Shown here one piece after another: positions 18,255 to 28,518 of a stretch of 64,000 bases of DNA. The translations under genes and the position numbers were made by a program. This DNA is from Sinorhizobium sp. B11 (GTDB lineage Bacteria; Pseudomonadota; Alphaproteobacteria; Rhizobiales; Rhizobiaceae). Location of the stretch: positions 806,001 through 870,000 of the forward strand of contig CP091033.1 of NCBI GenBank assembly GCA_039725955.1. Reading direction: 5' to 3'. How positions within the stretch are numbered: the stretch's first letter is position 1; every line of letters begins with the position of its first letter. The notes under the pieces are model-generated. The model was not told the origin of the DNA, did not search any database, and worked only from the letters and a program-made list of their open reading frames with translations.

Positions 18255-19511
18255 TCAGCGGCTTTCCTTCAGTTTCTCAAGTCGACCGGCCAGCGACGTC
18301 AGGCTGGACTTGACCTCGGCACCGCCGGAAAGCATGTCGTGAACCGAGCGGTAGAAGGCCTGCGACACGCGATTGTAGCTTGTACCGGTGTAGCCGGACG
18401 GGCGCACGGCGCTATCGGCAAAAGCCTGCTGGTTATCCTTGAGGAAGGGTATCTTCTCGAGGACTTCCGGATCGCTGTAAAGCGCCTGGATCGACGGGTT
18501 GAGAGCCGCCTTCAGCGCACGCATCTTCTGCATGTCCGGGCCGGTGATGAAGTTCACGAAGTCGGCCGCGACCTCGGGCTTGGCGCTATATTTGTTAACG
18601 CCGTAATACATCGGGCCAAGGCATCCGCTCGACTTTTCGCCTTCCTTGCCGACCGGGAGGGGCATCACGCCGACCTTGTCGACAACATTGCTCCCCTTTT
18701 CATGCGAGGTGCCCCAGACATAAGGCCAATTGCGGTGGAAGACCGCGTTGCCGGATTCGAAGACGGCGCGCGACTGCTCCTCATCATAGTTGAGGACACC
18801 CTCGGGGCTGATCGAGCCGATCCAGCCCTTCGCCTTTTCGAGCGCTGCGGCAGCCTGCGGGTTGTCGATGGTCACCTTTCCATCGTCGGAAATGATGGTA
18901 CCGCCGCCGTTGGAAGCAACAAGCTCGATTGCGTCGCAGGTCAGGCCCTCATAGCTCTTGGCCTGCCAGGCATAGCCCCACATGTCGGCCGAGCCCGCAG
19001 CCCTCTCCTTGTCCTGAATTTCCTTGGCCGTGGCAGCCAGCTCGTCCCAGGTCTTCGGCGCCGCCTTGCCGTATTTTTCGAGCAGGTCTTTGCGGTAGAA
19101 CATGAGCCCGACGTCCATATAGGCCGGCATGGCAATGAGATTGCCGTCGAGTTTGGCCGCGTTGAGTGTCGAGGCGAAATGCTTGTCCTGGTCTGCCTGC
19201 GGGATCATTGTCTTGAGGTCGAGCAGGTTGCTCTTGAACATGCCGAGCCAGATCACATCGAGGAAAAGAACGTCGACGTCCTTGGATTTGGCGGCGAGAA
19301 GCTGCTGATAGATCGGGATCGCGTCGTCGAGAAGCGCGGGCATCTTGTTGATCTTGGCCTCATTGCCCGTCTTTTCCTTCCAGGCATTGGCAACGTTCGT
19401 GCAGAGCTCGAATTCCGTCGGCGAGCAAAACACGGAAATGGTTTCGGCATGTGCGCTGCCACCCCAGAGGGCAGCAGATATCGCCAATGCGGCAAGGCTT
19501 TTCTTCAGCAT
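18255..19511 (-). CDS. Sugar ABC transporter periplasmic binding protein (SBP_bac_1)
   Basis: 418 residues from ATG 19511, where the signal peptide begins (MLKKSLAALAISAALWGGSAHA); longer upstream frame rejected. Family 1 binding-protein features include the PALLDDAIPIYQQLLAAKS region, MPAYMDVGLMFYRKDLLEKYG, and a long helical C-terminal lobe. First gene of the operon SBP-ATPase-MalF-MalG-GNAT. Transcription starts in the 168-base gap shared with the divergent GntR regulator. Ligand unknown; size and class fit oligosaccharides or polyols. Confidence 0.93.
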   Translation of the reverse strand: MLKKSLAALAISAALWGGSAHAETISVFCSPTEFELCTNVANAWKEKTGNEAKINKMPALLDDAIPIYQQLLAAKSKDVDVLFLDVIWLGMFKSNLLDLKTMIPQADQDKHFASTLNAAKLDGNLIAMPAYMDVGLMFYRKDLLEKYGKAAPKTWDELAATAKEIQDKERAAGSADMWGYAWQAKSYEGLTCDAIELVASNGGGTIISDDGKVTIDNPQAAAALEKAKGWIGSISPEGVLNYDEEQSRAVFESGNAVFHRNWPYVWGTSHEKGSNVVDKVGVMPLPVGKEGEKSSGCLGPMYYGVNKYSAKPEVAADFVNFITGPDMQKMRALKAALNPSIQALYSDPEVLEKIPFLKDNQQAFADSAVRPSGYTGTSYNRVSQAFYRSVHDMLSGGAEVKSSLTSLAGRLEKLKESR

Positions 19512-19578
19512 CGATTGTTCCCTTCGTTGATAACGCTTCGGCATTATGCGGAGCTCTTTGTCTCCTTGCTTCCAATAG

Positions 19579-19596
19579 GACTGGTTATGACCAGTC
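19579..19596. promoter_or_regulatory. Perfect 18-bp palindrome, probable GntR operator
   Basis: GACTGGTTATGACCAGTC: two perfect 7-base arms (GACTGGT/ACCAGTC) around TATG. It lies 68 bases upstream of the binding-protein ATG and 84 bases upstream of the divergent GntR gene, so one bound regulator could control both. The GGT...ACC core fits the GT-N-AC pattern common among HutC-subfamily GntR operators. The assignment to this regulator is inference. Confidence 0.7.
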
Positions 19597-19679
19597 ATGT
19601 CAACATGGACTCTGCCGGCGGTTGCGTCGAAGATACAAAACGGCAAGAGTGCTCCACATAGCACAGGATCGGATTCAAG

Positions 19680-20471
19680 ATGCAGCAAGCGCCGGCATCA
19701 TTCATCGCGCCACAGGGCGGCATCGACCGCAACGATCCTCGCCCCTTGCACAGGCAGGTCTACGAAGCACTTCTGGCGTCCATCCGCGATGGCAAACTGC
19801 CGCTGCGCGGCAAGCTGCCGTCAGAACGGGAACTTGTCGATCTCTACAATGTCAGCCGGATCACGGTGCGCCATGCCGTCCGCGAATTGATTCAGCAGGG
19901 CGTGATACACAGCCAGCCTGGAAAAGGACTCTACGTCGCCGAGCGTGGCGGCGGCTTCGAACTGCAGGTTCTGAAAAGCTTCACCAGCATCGCGATAGCG
20001 AACGGGCGAAGTCCCGGTCATCAGTTGATCGAGGCGAGCATCGTGCATGCGCCGCTTGAGGTGAGCCGTCCGCTGTTCCTGGCGCCTGGCGCCGAAGTGG
20101 TTCTCTTGTCGAGGCTTCGTCTTCTCGACAACATACCTGCCGTCGTCCAGACCGATTGGATACCGGCTTCACGCGTTCCGGGTTTGCTCGATCTCGACTG
20201 GGCCGTTGCCAACCGGTCGCTCTATGCCGAGCTTCGCGAGCGCTATGGCATTCATCCGAAGCGCGGGCAGACAACGCTGAGCGCGCGCCTTGCAACGGAT
20301 CAGGAGGCTGTGATGCTCGAGCTGCCTCCGCCAGCCGCGGTTCTCACCGTGGACCAGATCGCTTTCGACGATCGCAACCGCCCGGTCAACCTGACAGCGC
20401 TGGTCCATCATCCTGCGCGCTATCCTCTGACGCTGCTTCAATCGGAATCGGGTGATTTCACGCAGTATTGA
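19680..20471 (+). CDS. GntR-family transcriptional regulator, HutC subfamily (UTRA domain)
   Basis: 263 residues. The N-terminal winged helix is clear (LPSERELVDLYNVSRITVRHAV, then RELIQQGVIHSQPGKGLYV at residues about 45-85). The remaining part is a UTRA ligand-binding domain: EVVLLSRLRLLDNIPAVVQTDWIP and the C-terminal DRNRPVNLTALVHHPARYPL-type strand. These regulators usually sense a sugar phosphate or amino acid derivative. It is divergent from the ABC importer and most likely its local repressor. Confidence 0.9.
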   Translation: MQQAPASFIAPQGGIDRNDPRPLHRQVYEALLASIRDGKLPLRGKLPSERELVDLYNVSRITVRHAVRELIQQGVIHSQPGKGLYVAERGGGFELQVLKSFTSIAIANGRSPGHQLIEASIVHAPLEVSRPLFLAPGAEVVLLSRLRLLDNIPAVVQTDWIPASRVPGLLDLDWAVANRSLYAELRERYGIHPKRGQTTLSARLATDQEAVMLELPPPAAVLTVDQIAFDDRNRPVNLTALVHHPARYPLTLLQSESGDFTQY

Positions 20472-20774
20472 GCCACGCTGTCCCAGTGCAGGCCGACTGG
20501 ATGCGAAGTTCCCCGCGAACGCGAAAGCGTAGAAGCCGCATCGTTCAGGTTTTTGGCGATCTGTGTCGTGACATGACGGCCGGCCAGATTCTCAGAGGTC
20601 GAGCTTCCGGCAAACTCGGCGCGGTCTATCCTGTTTCCGCATATGGCCCTGTTTGCGAACCTGAAGCCAATCATCTTAACCGTTAAATTCCTTGGCCAAC
20701 CCTCTGCGAATGAAAGGTAAAATTTACCAAGATTTGTAACGATCCGGCTCAATTCAAATCGCGGAGGGAATTTC
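20472..20774. other. Intergenic region, no gene seen
   Basis: 303 bases between the GntR gene and the orphan binding protein. The last 100 bases are A/T-richer (ttaaccgttaaattcc; aaaggtaaaatttacc) and should hold the promoter of the binding protein-chemoreceptor pair. No convincing ORF, RNA or strong hairpin was found. Confidence 0.5.
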
Positions 20775-21704
20775 GTGAAGACTGCCACGCTCGCATCCAT
20801 AACCTTGGCGATGTCGATCTCCGCCGCCAGCGCTCAGACAATCGGCATCTCGATGTCTGACCTCGACAAATTCAGAACGCTGCTGCTGAACGGAGTCGTC
20901 AGCCACGGGCAGACGATATCAGGACTGAAGCTCGTCACCGAAAATGCAAAGGGCGACAATGAGCTGCAGAAGAAGCAGGTCCAGAAACTCATTGCCGACA
21001 AGGTAGACGCGATCATCCTTGCGGTCTCCGATGGCGACCTCGGCCCGCAGATGACGAAGATGGCGGCGGATGCCGGCATTCCGCTTGTTTACATCAACAA
21101 TGTTCCCTCCAACCTGCTCGACCTCCCGGAAAATCAGGTGGTGGTCGCTTCCAACGAGAAGGAGTCGGGAACGCTGGAGACGAAGCAGGTTTGCGCCCTC
21201 CTCAAGGGCAAGGGCCGCGTCGTCGTGCTGATGGGCGAACCTTTCCATGCGGCGGCCCGCGCCCGCACTCAGGACATATCTGATGTCATCGCCACGCCGG
21301 AATGCAAGGGCCTCGAAATCGTCGAGCGGCAGGCGGCCTATTGGTCGCACGATTATGCGGACCAGCAGATGCAGGAATGGCTCGCCGCCGGCGTCAAGTT
21401 CGACGCCGTTATCGCCAATAACGACGAGATGGCGCTTGGCGCGATCCATGCGATGAAGAAGGCCGGCATGCCGATGAAGGACGTCGTCGTCGCCGGCGTC
21501 GACGCGACGGACGATGCGCTCGCGGCGATGGATGCCGGCGATCTTGACGTCACCATTCTCCAGAGCGCCATCGGGCAGGGGGCCACTGCGGTCGACGCTG
21601 CGGTCAAGCTCGCCAACAAGGAGAAGGTGCCCCGGGAAAACAACGTTCCCTTCGAGCTCGTGACACCTGAAAACATCGCCAAATATCTGCCGAAGAGCCA
21701 GTGA
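20775..21704 (+). CDS. Ribose/sugar-type periplasmic binding protein, no transporter partner
   Basis: 309 residues from GTG 20775 with gagggaa upstream. Signal peptide MKTATLASITLAMSISAASAQ. The mature protein is a periplasmic binding protein of the RbsB/LacI-like class (SBP_bac_4/peripla_BP_4): IGISMSDLDKFRTLLLNGV, KLIADKVDAIILAVSDGD, FDAVIANNDEMALGAIHAM, and VVVAGVDATDDALAAMDAGDLDVT. No ABC permease or ATPase is near. Instead the next gene, 15 bases downstream, is a methyl-accepting chemotaxis protein, so the product may deliver sugar occupancy to that receptor as RbsB does to Trg. Confidence 0.9.
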   Translation: MKTATLASITLAMSISAASAQTIGISMSDLDKFRTLLLNGVVSHGQTISGLKLVTENAKGDNELQKKQVQKLIADKVDAIILAVSDGDLGPQMTKMAADAGIPLVYINNVPSNLLDLPENQVVVASNEKESGTLETKQVCALLKGKGRVVVLMGEPFHAAARARTQDISDVIATPECKGLEIVERQAAYWSHDYADQQMQEWLAAGVKFDAVIANNDEMALGAIHAMKKAGMPMKDVVVAGVDATDDALAAMDAGDLDVTILQSAIGQGATAVDAAVKLANKEKVPRENNVPFELVTPENIAKYLPKSQ

Positions 21705-21719
21705 GCATAAGGGGCTATC

Positions 21720-23864
21720 ATGTTGCATTTCTGGAATAAATTCGGCATTCGCGCGCAGATTACCTCGGGCTTCGTGCCGCTGATCCTGCTGATGAGCCTT
21801 CTCACCGTCAGCGCTATCTCCGGCATGAGCGGTCTTGCCGGCATCTTCGCTTCCTATCGCGCCACAGCTGGTCAGAGCCTGGCGATCTCGGACTACAGCG
21901 ACCAGCTGCACGAGATCCAGATGTCGGCCGAGGCCTTCCGCTCCACGCCGACGCAGGCCGTCGTCGACAGCTTCCGCGCCGGCGTCAAAGCTTTCGAGGC
22001 GGACGACCCGCGGTTTGCCGGCAACAAGGACCTGCAATCCGGCCTTGCGGCAATCCGTCAGGACATTGCGGCCTACGGCAAGGCGTTCGAACAGATCGTC
22101 TCCCTTCAGGCCCGCCGCGATTTGTTGATCTCCAAGGTCACCGAGTTCGGTCCCTGGACCAGCATCGCGCTCAACGATGTGATGCGCAGCGCCTGGCGCC
22201 AGAACGACGTGGCTCTGCTGCACATGACGGCGGAGACGCTGGAAGCCTTGAACCGCAGCCTCTACTTCTCCGAACGCTTCGTGCATTCGAACGACTTTGC
22301 CGCCTATGATGCGGCTCAGGCAGCGCTCGCCGAAGCGGTGGCGCTCAATGATGCCGCTGCCAAGGCTGCCAAGAACGAGCTGCAGAAGAAGCGCCTGATG
22401 GGCGCCGGCCAGCTCATGCAGAATTACACTGCCCGTCTCGGCGATATGAAGGAAGTATTGCAGGCATCCGGCAATATCCGTCAGACGCAGCTCAGCGTAC
22501 TCGCACCGAAGATTTCGAGCGCGTTCAAGGATCTGCAGGTAACCGTGACCGGCGCGCAGAAGAACCTGGACGGTTCGGTCGAAGCAACGGTCGCTGCCGC
22601 GACCAGCACGACGCTGGTCATCAGCGGGTTGTTGATCGTCATCGGCCTCCTGCTCTCCTATTTCGTCGGCCGCCTGGTTTCCTCTGCCGTTCGCGGCATG
22701 GCGCAGTCCATGGAGCGGCTTGCCCGCGGCGACGAGACCATCGTGATCAAGGGCGTCGAGCATCGTCACGAGCTCGGTGCCATGGCGCGCTCGCTGAAGG
22801 TCTTCCAGGAGACCGGTCGCGCCAAGCTGATCGCCGAAGCCAATGCCGAGCGCGCGCGCCTGGCAGCCGAAGAAGAGCGGCTACGCCAGGAAGCGGAGCG
22901 CCTCAGCGATGCCCATGTGATGGAGCATGCCTTCCGTCAGATTTCGGTCGGCCTGGATGCGCTCTCGAAGGGCGATCTCTCCGTCCGCGTCGGTGAAGTC
23001 GACCACCGCTATGTCGGGATCCGCGATCACTTCAACAACTCGGTCGCAAGCCTGGAAGAAGCAATCGACGCCGTTATTCGCGCGGTCACGACCATCCGGT
23101 CGGGCCTTGCGGAAATCTCCACCGCCTCCAACGACCTCGCCCGCCGCACCGAGCAGCAGGCCGCTTCGCTGGAGGAGACGGTTGCGGCGCTCGGCGATGT
23201 CACCCGCGGCCTCAACGGAACGGCGGAAGGCGCCAGCCGCGCCCAGTCTGTCGTGGCAACCGCCCGCACCAACGCGGAAAAGGGTGGTCAGATCGTCTCT
23301 CGCGCCATCGCGGCAATGACGGAAATCCAGAACTCCTCGTCGAAGATCGGCAACATTATTGGCGTCATCGACGAGATCGCCTTCCAGACCAACCTGTTGG
23401 CGCTGAATGCCGGCGTCGAAGCCGCGCGCGCCGGTGAAGCCGGCAAGGGCTTTGCTGTCGTCGCCCAGGAAGTGCGCGAGCTCGCCCAGCGCTCGGCCAA
23501 CGCGGCAAGGGAGATCAAGGAACTGATCTCCACCTCCTCGACGCAGGTCAAGACCGGCGTCGAACTGGTCGGCGAATCCGGTGTCTCGCTCGAACAGATC
23601 GTCGAACAGGTGACTGCGATGAATGCAACGGTTGCGGAGATCGCGGCGGCTGCCCGCGAGCAGGCCACAAGCCTGCGCGAGGTCTCGGCCGCCGGCGATC
23701 AGATGGATAAGGTGACACAGCAAAATGCGGCGATGGTGGAACAGACCACGGCCGCAGCCCAGAGCCTGACGCAGGAAACGGAGAACCTCGCGGAATTGCT
23801 GTACCGGTTCCGGACAAGCAGCGCTCGCGCCTCAGAAAATCGGCATTATGCGATGGCGTCCTAA
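21720..23864 (+). CDS. Methyl-accepting chemotaxis protein
   Basis: 714 residues. TM1 is near residues 12-35 ([22 protein letters not shown]), a helical periplasmic domain follows, TM2 near residues 298-320 ([19 protein letters not shown]), then HAMP ([19 protein letters not shown]), a helical linker with a second HAMP-like unit ([20 protein letters not shown]), and the signalling domain with the invariant hairpin tip [26 protein letters not shown] split across residues about 551-576. It ends HYAMAS, with no CheR/CheB-tethering pentapeptide. The partner gene upstream encodes a sugar-binding protein, suggesting indirect sugar sensing. Confidence 0.95.
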   Translation: MLHFWNKFGIRAQITSGFVPLILLMSLLTVSAISGMSGLAGIFASYRATAGQSLAISDYSDQLHEIQMSAEAFRSTPTQAVVDSFRAGVKAFEADDPRFAGNKDLQSGLAAIRQDIAAYGKAFEQIVSLQARRDLLISKVTEFGPWTSIALNDVMRSAWRQNDVALLHMTAETLEALNRSLYFSERFVHSNDFAAYDAAQAALAEAVALNDAAAKAAKNELQKKRLMGAGQLMQNYTARLGDMKEVLQASGNIRQTQLSVLAPKISSAFKDLQVTVTGAQKNLDGSVEATVAAATSTTLVISGLLIVIGLLLSYFVGRLVSSAVRGMAQSMERLARGDETIVIKGVEHRHELGAMARSLKVFQETGRAKLIAEANAERARLAAEEERLRQEAERLSDAHVMEHAFRQISVGLDALSKGDLSVRVGEVDHRYVGIRDHFNNSVASLEEAIDAVIRAVTTIRSGLAEISTASNDLARRTEQQAASLEETVAALGDVTRGLNGTAEGASRAQSVVATARTNAEKGGQIVSRAIAAMTEIQNSSSKIGNIIGVIDEIAFQTNLLALNAGVEAARAGEAGKGFAVVAQEVRELAQRSANAAREIKELISTSSTQVKTGVELVGESGVSLEQIVEQVTAMNATVAEIAAAAREQATSLREVSAAGDQMDKVTQQNAAMVEQTTAAAQSLTQETENLAELLYRFRTSSARASENRHYAMAS

Positions 23865-23884
23865 CGCGTTCGATCGTTCCCGAT

Positions 23885-23922
23885 GGGGCAGTTCATGAAG
23901 GTGTCATCTTCAGAATTGCCCC
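23885..23922 (+). terminator. Long hairpin after the chemoreceptor gene
   Basis: Arms GGGGCAGTT and AATTGCCCC pair with one mismatch and enclose a second stem TGAAG/CTTCA. It starts 21 bases after the stop codon. No T-tract follows, so intrinsic termination is possible but not certain. Confidence 0.4.
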
Positions 23923-24242
23923 ACAGGCCGATTGCCGTGCAAGATCAAAAGGATCCGAAAAGCTCTCCGAAGCGGTGGCGATGTCCCAGTCAAGACTGGT
24001 CATGCGAGCTCGCCGCTCCCGAAACTGATAGGCCTGTAAAACAATGAAGAGCCGCACGTCGCCACTACAGTTCGGTTTTGGCTCGTGTCAGTTTCCTGTG
24101 GTGCTTCGCACAGCTCGGACCTTGTAAATCGGCATTGCCGTGCGATGAAGGCTCTCGCCTTGGCGATGTAGAATGCGCATAGTGGCTTGGCGGAGCTGCG
24201 CGTTCAAACCGTGCGCGCTGCGTGGACTGGGAGGAGGGCCCA
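23923..24242. other. Intergenic region, no gene seen
   Basis: About 320 bases between the hairpin and the CoA-transferase gene. It contains a single half of the ACTGGT-type operator (gactggtcatg at about 23993) but no second arm. No supported ORF or RNA gene. Confidence 0.4.
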
Positions 24243-25568
24243 ATGACCACGATCCATGAGAAGCAATATCGCACACTGCTGACATCTGCGGAGACGGCGG
24301 TCACCATGATCCCGTCCGGGGCGAAGGTTGCGATGCCGCTCGCCGCCGGTCAGCCACCCGCACTCCTGGCAGCACTTGCCGAGCGCGCTCGTGCACGAGC
24401 AATCGAGGATGTGCGCCTCTACTATCTGCTTTGCGCCGGCGTTGCCGGCAAAAGCGTATTCGATTTCGAACTGCGCGACCTGATCGTCCCGATGAGTTAC
24501 TTTCATTCGGGCGTCGAGCGTGCGCTCGACAAGAGGAGATTGGCGGAGGCGTTGCCCGCCGTCGATCTGGTGCCGTGTCATTTCAGTCAGGTGCCACGCT
24601 CCATGATCGAGCATGTCGGCGTGGACACGTTGATTGCAACCGTTTCTCGGATGGATGAAGATGGCAATTTCAGCCTTGGCGCCAGCACCGATTATGCCCT
24701 GACAATATCGCGAAAACCCGGACTTCGCCTGATCCTCGAAGTCAATAGCAATATGCCTTACGTGCGCGGCGATTGCATGATCCCCGTATCAAGCGCGACG
24801 GCACTTGTTGAAAACAACATCAGCCTGCCGATATTGCCCGCCGCCCCTCGCAACGAGGTCGACGACGCCATCGGAGCGATCATTGCTGGTCTGGTCGACG
24901 ATGGCGATTGCCTGCAGATGGGCATTGGAGCTCTTCCCGATGCCGTATGCTCGGGACTTTCTCGACATCGCCACCTTGGCATCCATACGGAAATGATGAC
25001 GCCGGGTCTTGCCAGCCTGGTCAAAGCGGGCGTGGTCGACAACAGTCGCAAGCAGACACATGCCGGGCGGTCCATCTTCACCTTCGCACTGGGAGATCAG
25101 GCGCTTTACGACTTCCTGGACAACAATCCGTCAGTCGAGGCCTATCCGGTCGATTACGTGAACAATCCCTTCGTCATCGCGCGGAATGATCGGGTCGTGT
25201 CGGTCAATGCGACGCTACAGATCGATTTGAACGGCGCGTGCAATTCCGAATTCGTGAACGGACGGCAATTCAGTGCGTCCGGCGGCCAGGTTGATTTCGT
25301 GCGCGGTGCTTATGCCTCTCGCGGGGGACGATCGATCATCGCCTGTCATTCGACTGCGGCGAATGGCACGCTTTCGCGTATCGTTCCGACGCTGACCGGA
25401 CCGGTGACGACATCGCGCAACGATACCCATATCGTCGTTACGGAATATGGATGGGCGAACCTGAAGGGTAGGTCCGTCGCCGAGCGGGCGAGCGCACTGA
25501 TTGGCCTGGCCCACCCCGATTTTCGTGAAGGGCTCGAGCGGGCAGCCCGTGAGACGGGCCTCTGCTAG
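24243..25568 (+). CDS. Acetyl-CoA hydrolase/transferase family protein
   Basis: 441 residues from ATG 24243, which follows a ggaggag site. It shows the Cat1/4-hydroxybutyrate CoA-transferase pattern: GDCLQMGIGALPDAV, HTEMMTPGLASLVKAGVVD, the block around NSEFVNGRQFSASGGQVDF with the likely catalytic glutamate, and near the end THIVVTEYGWANLKG and RASALIGLAHPDFREGL. Members move CoA between acyl groups or hydrolyse acetyl-CoA in the cytoplasm. It stands alone, converging on bioZ (60 bases apart). Substrate pair unknown. Confidence 0.87.
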   Translation: MTTIHEKQYRTLLTSAETAVTMIPSGAKVAMPLAAGQPPALLAALAERARARAIEDVRLYYLLCAGVAGKSVFDFELRDLIVPMSYFHSGVERALDKRRLAEALPAVDLVPCHFSQVPRSMIEHVGVDTLIATVSRMDEDGNFSLGASTDYALTISRKPGLRLILEVNSNMPYVRGDCMIPVSSATALVENNISLPILPAAPRNEVDDAIGAIIAGLVDDGDCLQMGIGALPDAVCSGLSRHRHLGIHTEMMTPGLASLVKAGVVDNSRKQTHAGRSIFTFALGDQALYDFLDNNPSVEAYPVDYVNNPFVIARNDRVVSVNATLQIDLNGACNSEFVNGRQFSASGGQVDFVRGAYASRGGRSIIACHSTAANGTLSRIVPTLTGPVTTSRNDTHIVVTEYGWANLKGRSVAERASALIGLAHPDFREGLERAARETGLC

Positions 25569-25628
25569 CCCTGTCGCTCCTCGAACGATCATGGGCTTCA
25601 ATACAGGTGTGCATCTTCACCGCGCGGT

Positions 25629-26615
25629 TCAGACCGCAAGGACGACAGCCCCACCCGCCATACCCGCACCGGCGGCGGCCATGAGAAGGCGCTCTCCGGG
25701 TTTGAATGGCCTGCGGTGATTTTCAACTGAAAGGGAGAGCGGAATGGTCGCAGCCGAAGAGTTGCCGAATTCCGCAATCGTGCTCACAAGCTTGCTTTCT
25801 TCCAATTCGAGATTGTGGCGAACCGCGTCGCAGAGGCGGGCATTGGCCTGGTGCGGAATGAAGCGATCGATGGTGGAGATCGTTGCGGTGGCCTCGTCGA
25901 TCGCCTGGCGCGAGGTGCGCGTCATCAATTCGACAGCACGCGAGAAGACCTCGCGCCCATCGCGCATCGTCATCAGCACCTGGTCTGCTGCGGTTTCGGA
26001 AGAGAAGGGCCTGTTACTGCCGCCGGACGCTATGGTGATGAGATCATAGCCACTCCCATCCGAAGCCAGGACGGCTGCCTTGAGGCCGCTCTGACCGTTG
26101 CTGCATGGGACAAGCACGACCGCGCCGGCGCCATCGGCAAACAGAACGGCGCTGGCGCGTTCCGCCGGGTTGATGCGGCGGCTGAGAATATTGGCGGCCA
26201 CGACCAGCACTGCTCGGCCATGTGCTCGCACGAAGCCGTCTGCCAGTGTCAGCGCGTAGAGAAAGCCGGAGCAGGCTCCGGCAAGATCGATGGCTCCGGA
26301 ATTTTTTAAACCGAGCTTGTGTGCCAGCAGCGGCGCCGAGGGCGGCAAGAGATGGTCCGGCGTCGAGGTGGCGAGCAGGATCATGGCGATCTCGCCCGGC
26401 GCAATCGCAGCATCCTCAAGGGCCATTTTCCCGGCTTCGGCGGCAAGGCCGCTCAGTGTATCCCCATCGGTTGCCCAATGGCGGGATCGGATGCCGGTGC
26501 GCCTTTCGATCCAGCCCTCCTCAAGGCCGAGCCGGTTTTCGATTTCCGCATTGTGGACAATGCGGGATGGAACTGCGTGACCGAATCCGGCGAGCCGGGA
26601 GGAGAGGGGCGTCAC
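25629..26615 (-). CDS. bioZ: BioZ, FabH-like 3-ketoacyl synthase of biotin synthesis
   Basis: 328 residues of the KAS III family: active-site cysteine C115 in [13 protein letters not shown], the histidine in [11 protein letters not shown], and the asparagine in [12 protein letters not shown]. Being the last gene of bioBFDAZ identifies it as BioZ rather than housekeeping FabH; BioZ from Mesorhizobium/Agrobacterium makes the pimeloyl-ACP precursor from glutaryl-thioester and malonyl-ACP, replacing BioC/BioH. Its start overlaps the bioA stop by four bases. Regulated with the operon by the upstream BioR-type boxes. Confidence 0.93.
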   Translation of the reverse strand: MTPLSSRLAGFGHAVPSRIVHNAEIENRLGLEEGWIERRTGIRSRHWATDGDTLSGLAAEAGKMALEDAAIAPGEIAMILLATSTPDHLLPPSAPLLAHKLGLKNSGAIDLAGACSGFLYALTLADGFVRAHGRAVLVVAANILSRRINPAERASAVLFADGAGAVVLVPCSNGQSGLKAAVLASDGSGYDLITIASGGSNRPFSSETAADQVLMTMRDGREVFSRAVELMTRTSRQAIDEATATISTIDRFIPHQANARLCDAVRHNLELEESKLVSTIAEFGNSSAATIPLSLSVENHRRPFKPGERLLMAAAGAGMAGGAVVLAV

Positions 26616-27883
26616 GACACAGTTTCCTCGAGAACGAGCGAGGCGACTTCATCGATCGCGTCATAGGCGACAGCGATATCCTCGGCGCTCGTGCAATAGG
26701 GTGGCATCAGATAGACGACGTTTCCGAGCGGGCGCAGAAGCAGCCCGCGTTCGCGAAACAGCCTGCGCAGGCGCGGCCCCACTTCGGCGAGGTAGCCGCC
26801 AGACGGCACAGCAAGATCAAGGGCGGCGATCGTCCCGCATTGCCTGACGTTTACAAATCTCGCGTCGTTCTGGAAGCGCTGCAGATGCTTGGCGTGCTGC
26901 GCAGCAAGTTCGGTAATCCGGGTTTCCACCGGTTCATCGTGCCAGACCTGCAGATTGGCGACAGCCGCCGCACAGGCGATTGCGTTAGCGGTATAGGAGC
27001 TCGAATGGAAAAAGGTCTTGCGCCGGTCGCGAGACAGATGAGCCTCGAAGATCTCGGCGGTGCAAAGGGTGGCTGCCAGCGGCAGGGCGCCTCCGGTCAG
27101 ACCCTTCGATGTGCACAGGATATCGGGCGCCACGCCCGCCTGTTCGCAGGCAAAACGCGTTCCGGTGCGACCCCAGCCGGTCATGACCTCATCGGCAATG
27201 AACAGGCAGCCGTGCCGGCCGGCGATTTCCTTCAAGGCGGTGAGGACCGCGCTCCCGTAGAATTTCATGCCGCCGGCGCCGAGCACCAACGGTTCGATCA
27301 GGATAGCGGCGACTTTTCCCGAACGGCAGATGGTTTCGAACGCATCGAGCGTTTTCTGCTCCCGACCGGGTTCAGGAAAGGGGAGGCGGTCGACACCGAA
27401 GAGCAGCGGCTCGAAGGGGGCGTTGAACACGCCGCGCTCCCCGGCGGACATCGCGCCGATCGTGTCGCCATGGTAGCCATGTTCCATCACGACCATGCGA
27501 TCACGCGCAATGCCGCGATTGTGGAACGTGCCGAGCGCCATCTTGATCGCCACCTCGACGGCCGTCGACCCGCTGTCCGAATAGAAGACGTGTTTCAATC
27601 CGGAGGGTGCGAAGGCGAACAGGCGTTCAGCGAGAACTTCTGCGGGTTCATGGGTAAATTCGGCGAAGATGATCTGGTCGTAGGCTTCTGTCGCCTCGCG
27701 GATTCCTGCCATGATGGCGGGATGGCGATGGCCATGAGTGATCACCCACCATGACGAGATCGCGTCGAGTATGCGGTTGCCGTCCTCGTCGAACAGATAT
27801 GCGCCTTCGGTCGCGACGATGCGCTTCATCGGCGGTTCCAGGGCATGCTGTGTGAAGGGATGCCAGACGGGCGAGGGGGTCAC
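26612..27883 (-). CDS. bioA: Adenosylmethionine-8-amino-7-oxononanoate aminotransferase
   Basis: 423 residues, a class III aminotransferase. The PLP lysine is K260 in [21 protein letters not shown] holds the PLP-contacting aspartate; [12 protein letters not shown] and [12 protein letters not shown] match BioA specifically. It converts KAPA to DAPA using SAM as amino donor, in the cytoplasm. Overlaps bioD (ATGA-type) and bioZ, so translation is coupled. Confidence 0.96.
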   Translation of the reverse strand: MTPSPVWHPFTQHALEPPMKRIVATEGAYLFDEDGNRILDAISSWWVITHGHRHPAIMAGIREATEAYDQIIFAEFTHEPAEVLAERLFAFAPSGLKHVFYSDSGSTAVEVAIKMALGTFHNRGIARDRMVVMEHGYHGDTIGAMSAGERGVFNAPFEPLLFGVDRLPFPEPGREQKTLDAFETICRSGKVAAILIEPLVLGAGGMKFYGSAVLTALKEIAGRHGCLFIADEVMTGWGRTGTRFACEQAGVAPDILCTSKGLTGGALPLAATLCTAEIFEAHLSRDRRKTFFHSSSYTANAIACAAAVANLQVWHDEPVETRITELAAQHAKHLQRFQNDARFVNVRQCGTIAALDLAVPSGGYLAEVGPRLRRLFRERGLLLRPLGNVVYLMPPYCTSAEDIAVAYDAIDEVASLVLEETVS

Positions 27884-28518
27884 GCGCGTGCCTCCATCCG
27901 GGCGGCAATGTCGAAGTGCTCGTGAAAGGCGCGGCGCAGTGTTTCAGCAGTCAGGTTTTCCAGCAGCGGCAATCGCCCCAGCGCCTTCACTTGCCCGATA
28001 GTGGCGATGGTCGCCTGGCTGTCGGCATTTTCCGGTCCGATGAAAGCGACACCAAAAATGGGAATGTCACGGCTGCGCAGCGCCTCGATGGACAGGAGCG
28101 TATGATTGATGGTGCCGAGCGACGTTCGCGCACAGAGAATGACGGGAATGCGCCAGCGGGCGAAGACATCGGCAAAGACCGTTTCTTTCGTGAGTGGGAC
28201 CAGCAGGCCACCAGCCCCCTCGATGATCAACGGACCGTCGCACTCCGGTGGCTCAAGCCTGGCAGCGTCTATCTCGACACCATCGAGGCGCGCCGAAAGA
28301 TGCGGCGAGACCGGGGTGGAAAGCCGATAGGTCTCCGGCAGGATATGGTCGGACGGCAGGCCGCTCAGCCGGACGACGGTGTCGCTGTCCGTCTCGTCCT
28401 CCAGTCCGGATTGCACGGGCTTCCAGTATCGGGCGTTGAGTGCACCCGCTAGCGCCGCGGCGAACACGGTTTTGCCGATCCCGGTATCCGTGCCGGTTAT
28501 CACGAAACGGGCGGTCAT
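27880..28518 (-). CDS. bioD: Dethiobiotin synthetase
   Basis: 212 residues from ATG 28518, which overlaps the bioF stop by four bases; a longer frame from 28551 lies inside bioF. The P-loop is GTDTGIGKT at the N-terminus, followed by [16 protein letters not shown] and the conserved [12 protein letters not shown]. It carboxylates and closes the ureido ring of DAPA with ATP and CO2. Confidence 0.95.
   Translation of the reverse strand: MTARFVITGTDTGIGKTVFAAALAGALNARYWKPVQSGLEDETDSDTVVRLSGLPSDHILPETYRLSTPVSPHLSARLDGVEIDAARLEPPECDGPLIIEGAGGLLVPLTKETVFADVFARWRIPVILCARTSLGTINHTLLSIEALRSRDIPIFGVAFIGPENADSQATIATIGQVKALGRLPLLENLTAETLRRAFHEHFDIAARMEARA

Noticed and set aside
18204..19661. 485-codon open frame on the plus strand
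   Set aside because: Antisense to the sugar-binding protein gene; no signal peptide or domain.
20919..22769. 616-codon open frame on the minus strand
   Set aside because: It lies antisense to the binding protein and chemoreceptor genes, whose domains are unmistakable; high-GC antisense frames are often open by chance, and the translation is His/Arg/Gly-rich with no recognisable domain.
23993..24004. ACTGGT half-site before the CoA-transferase as a second GntR operator
   Set aside because: The second arm is missing, so it is indistinguishable from chance.
26222..27754. 510-codon open frame on the plus strand
   Set aside because: Antisense to bioZ and bioA, with no family features.
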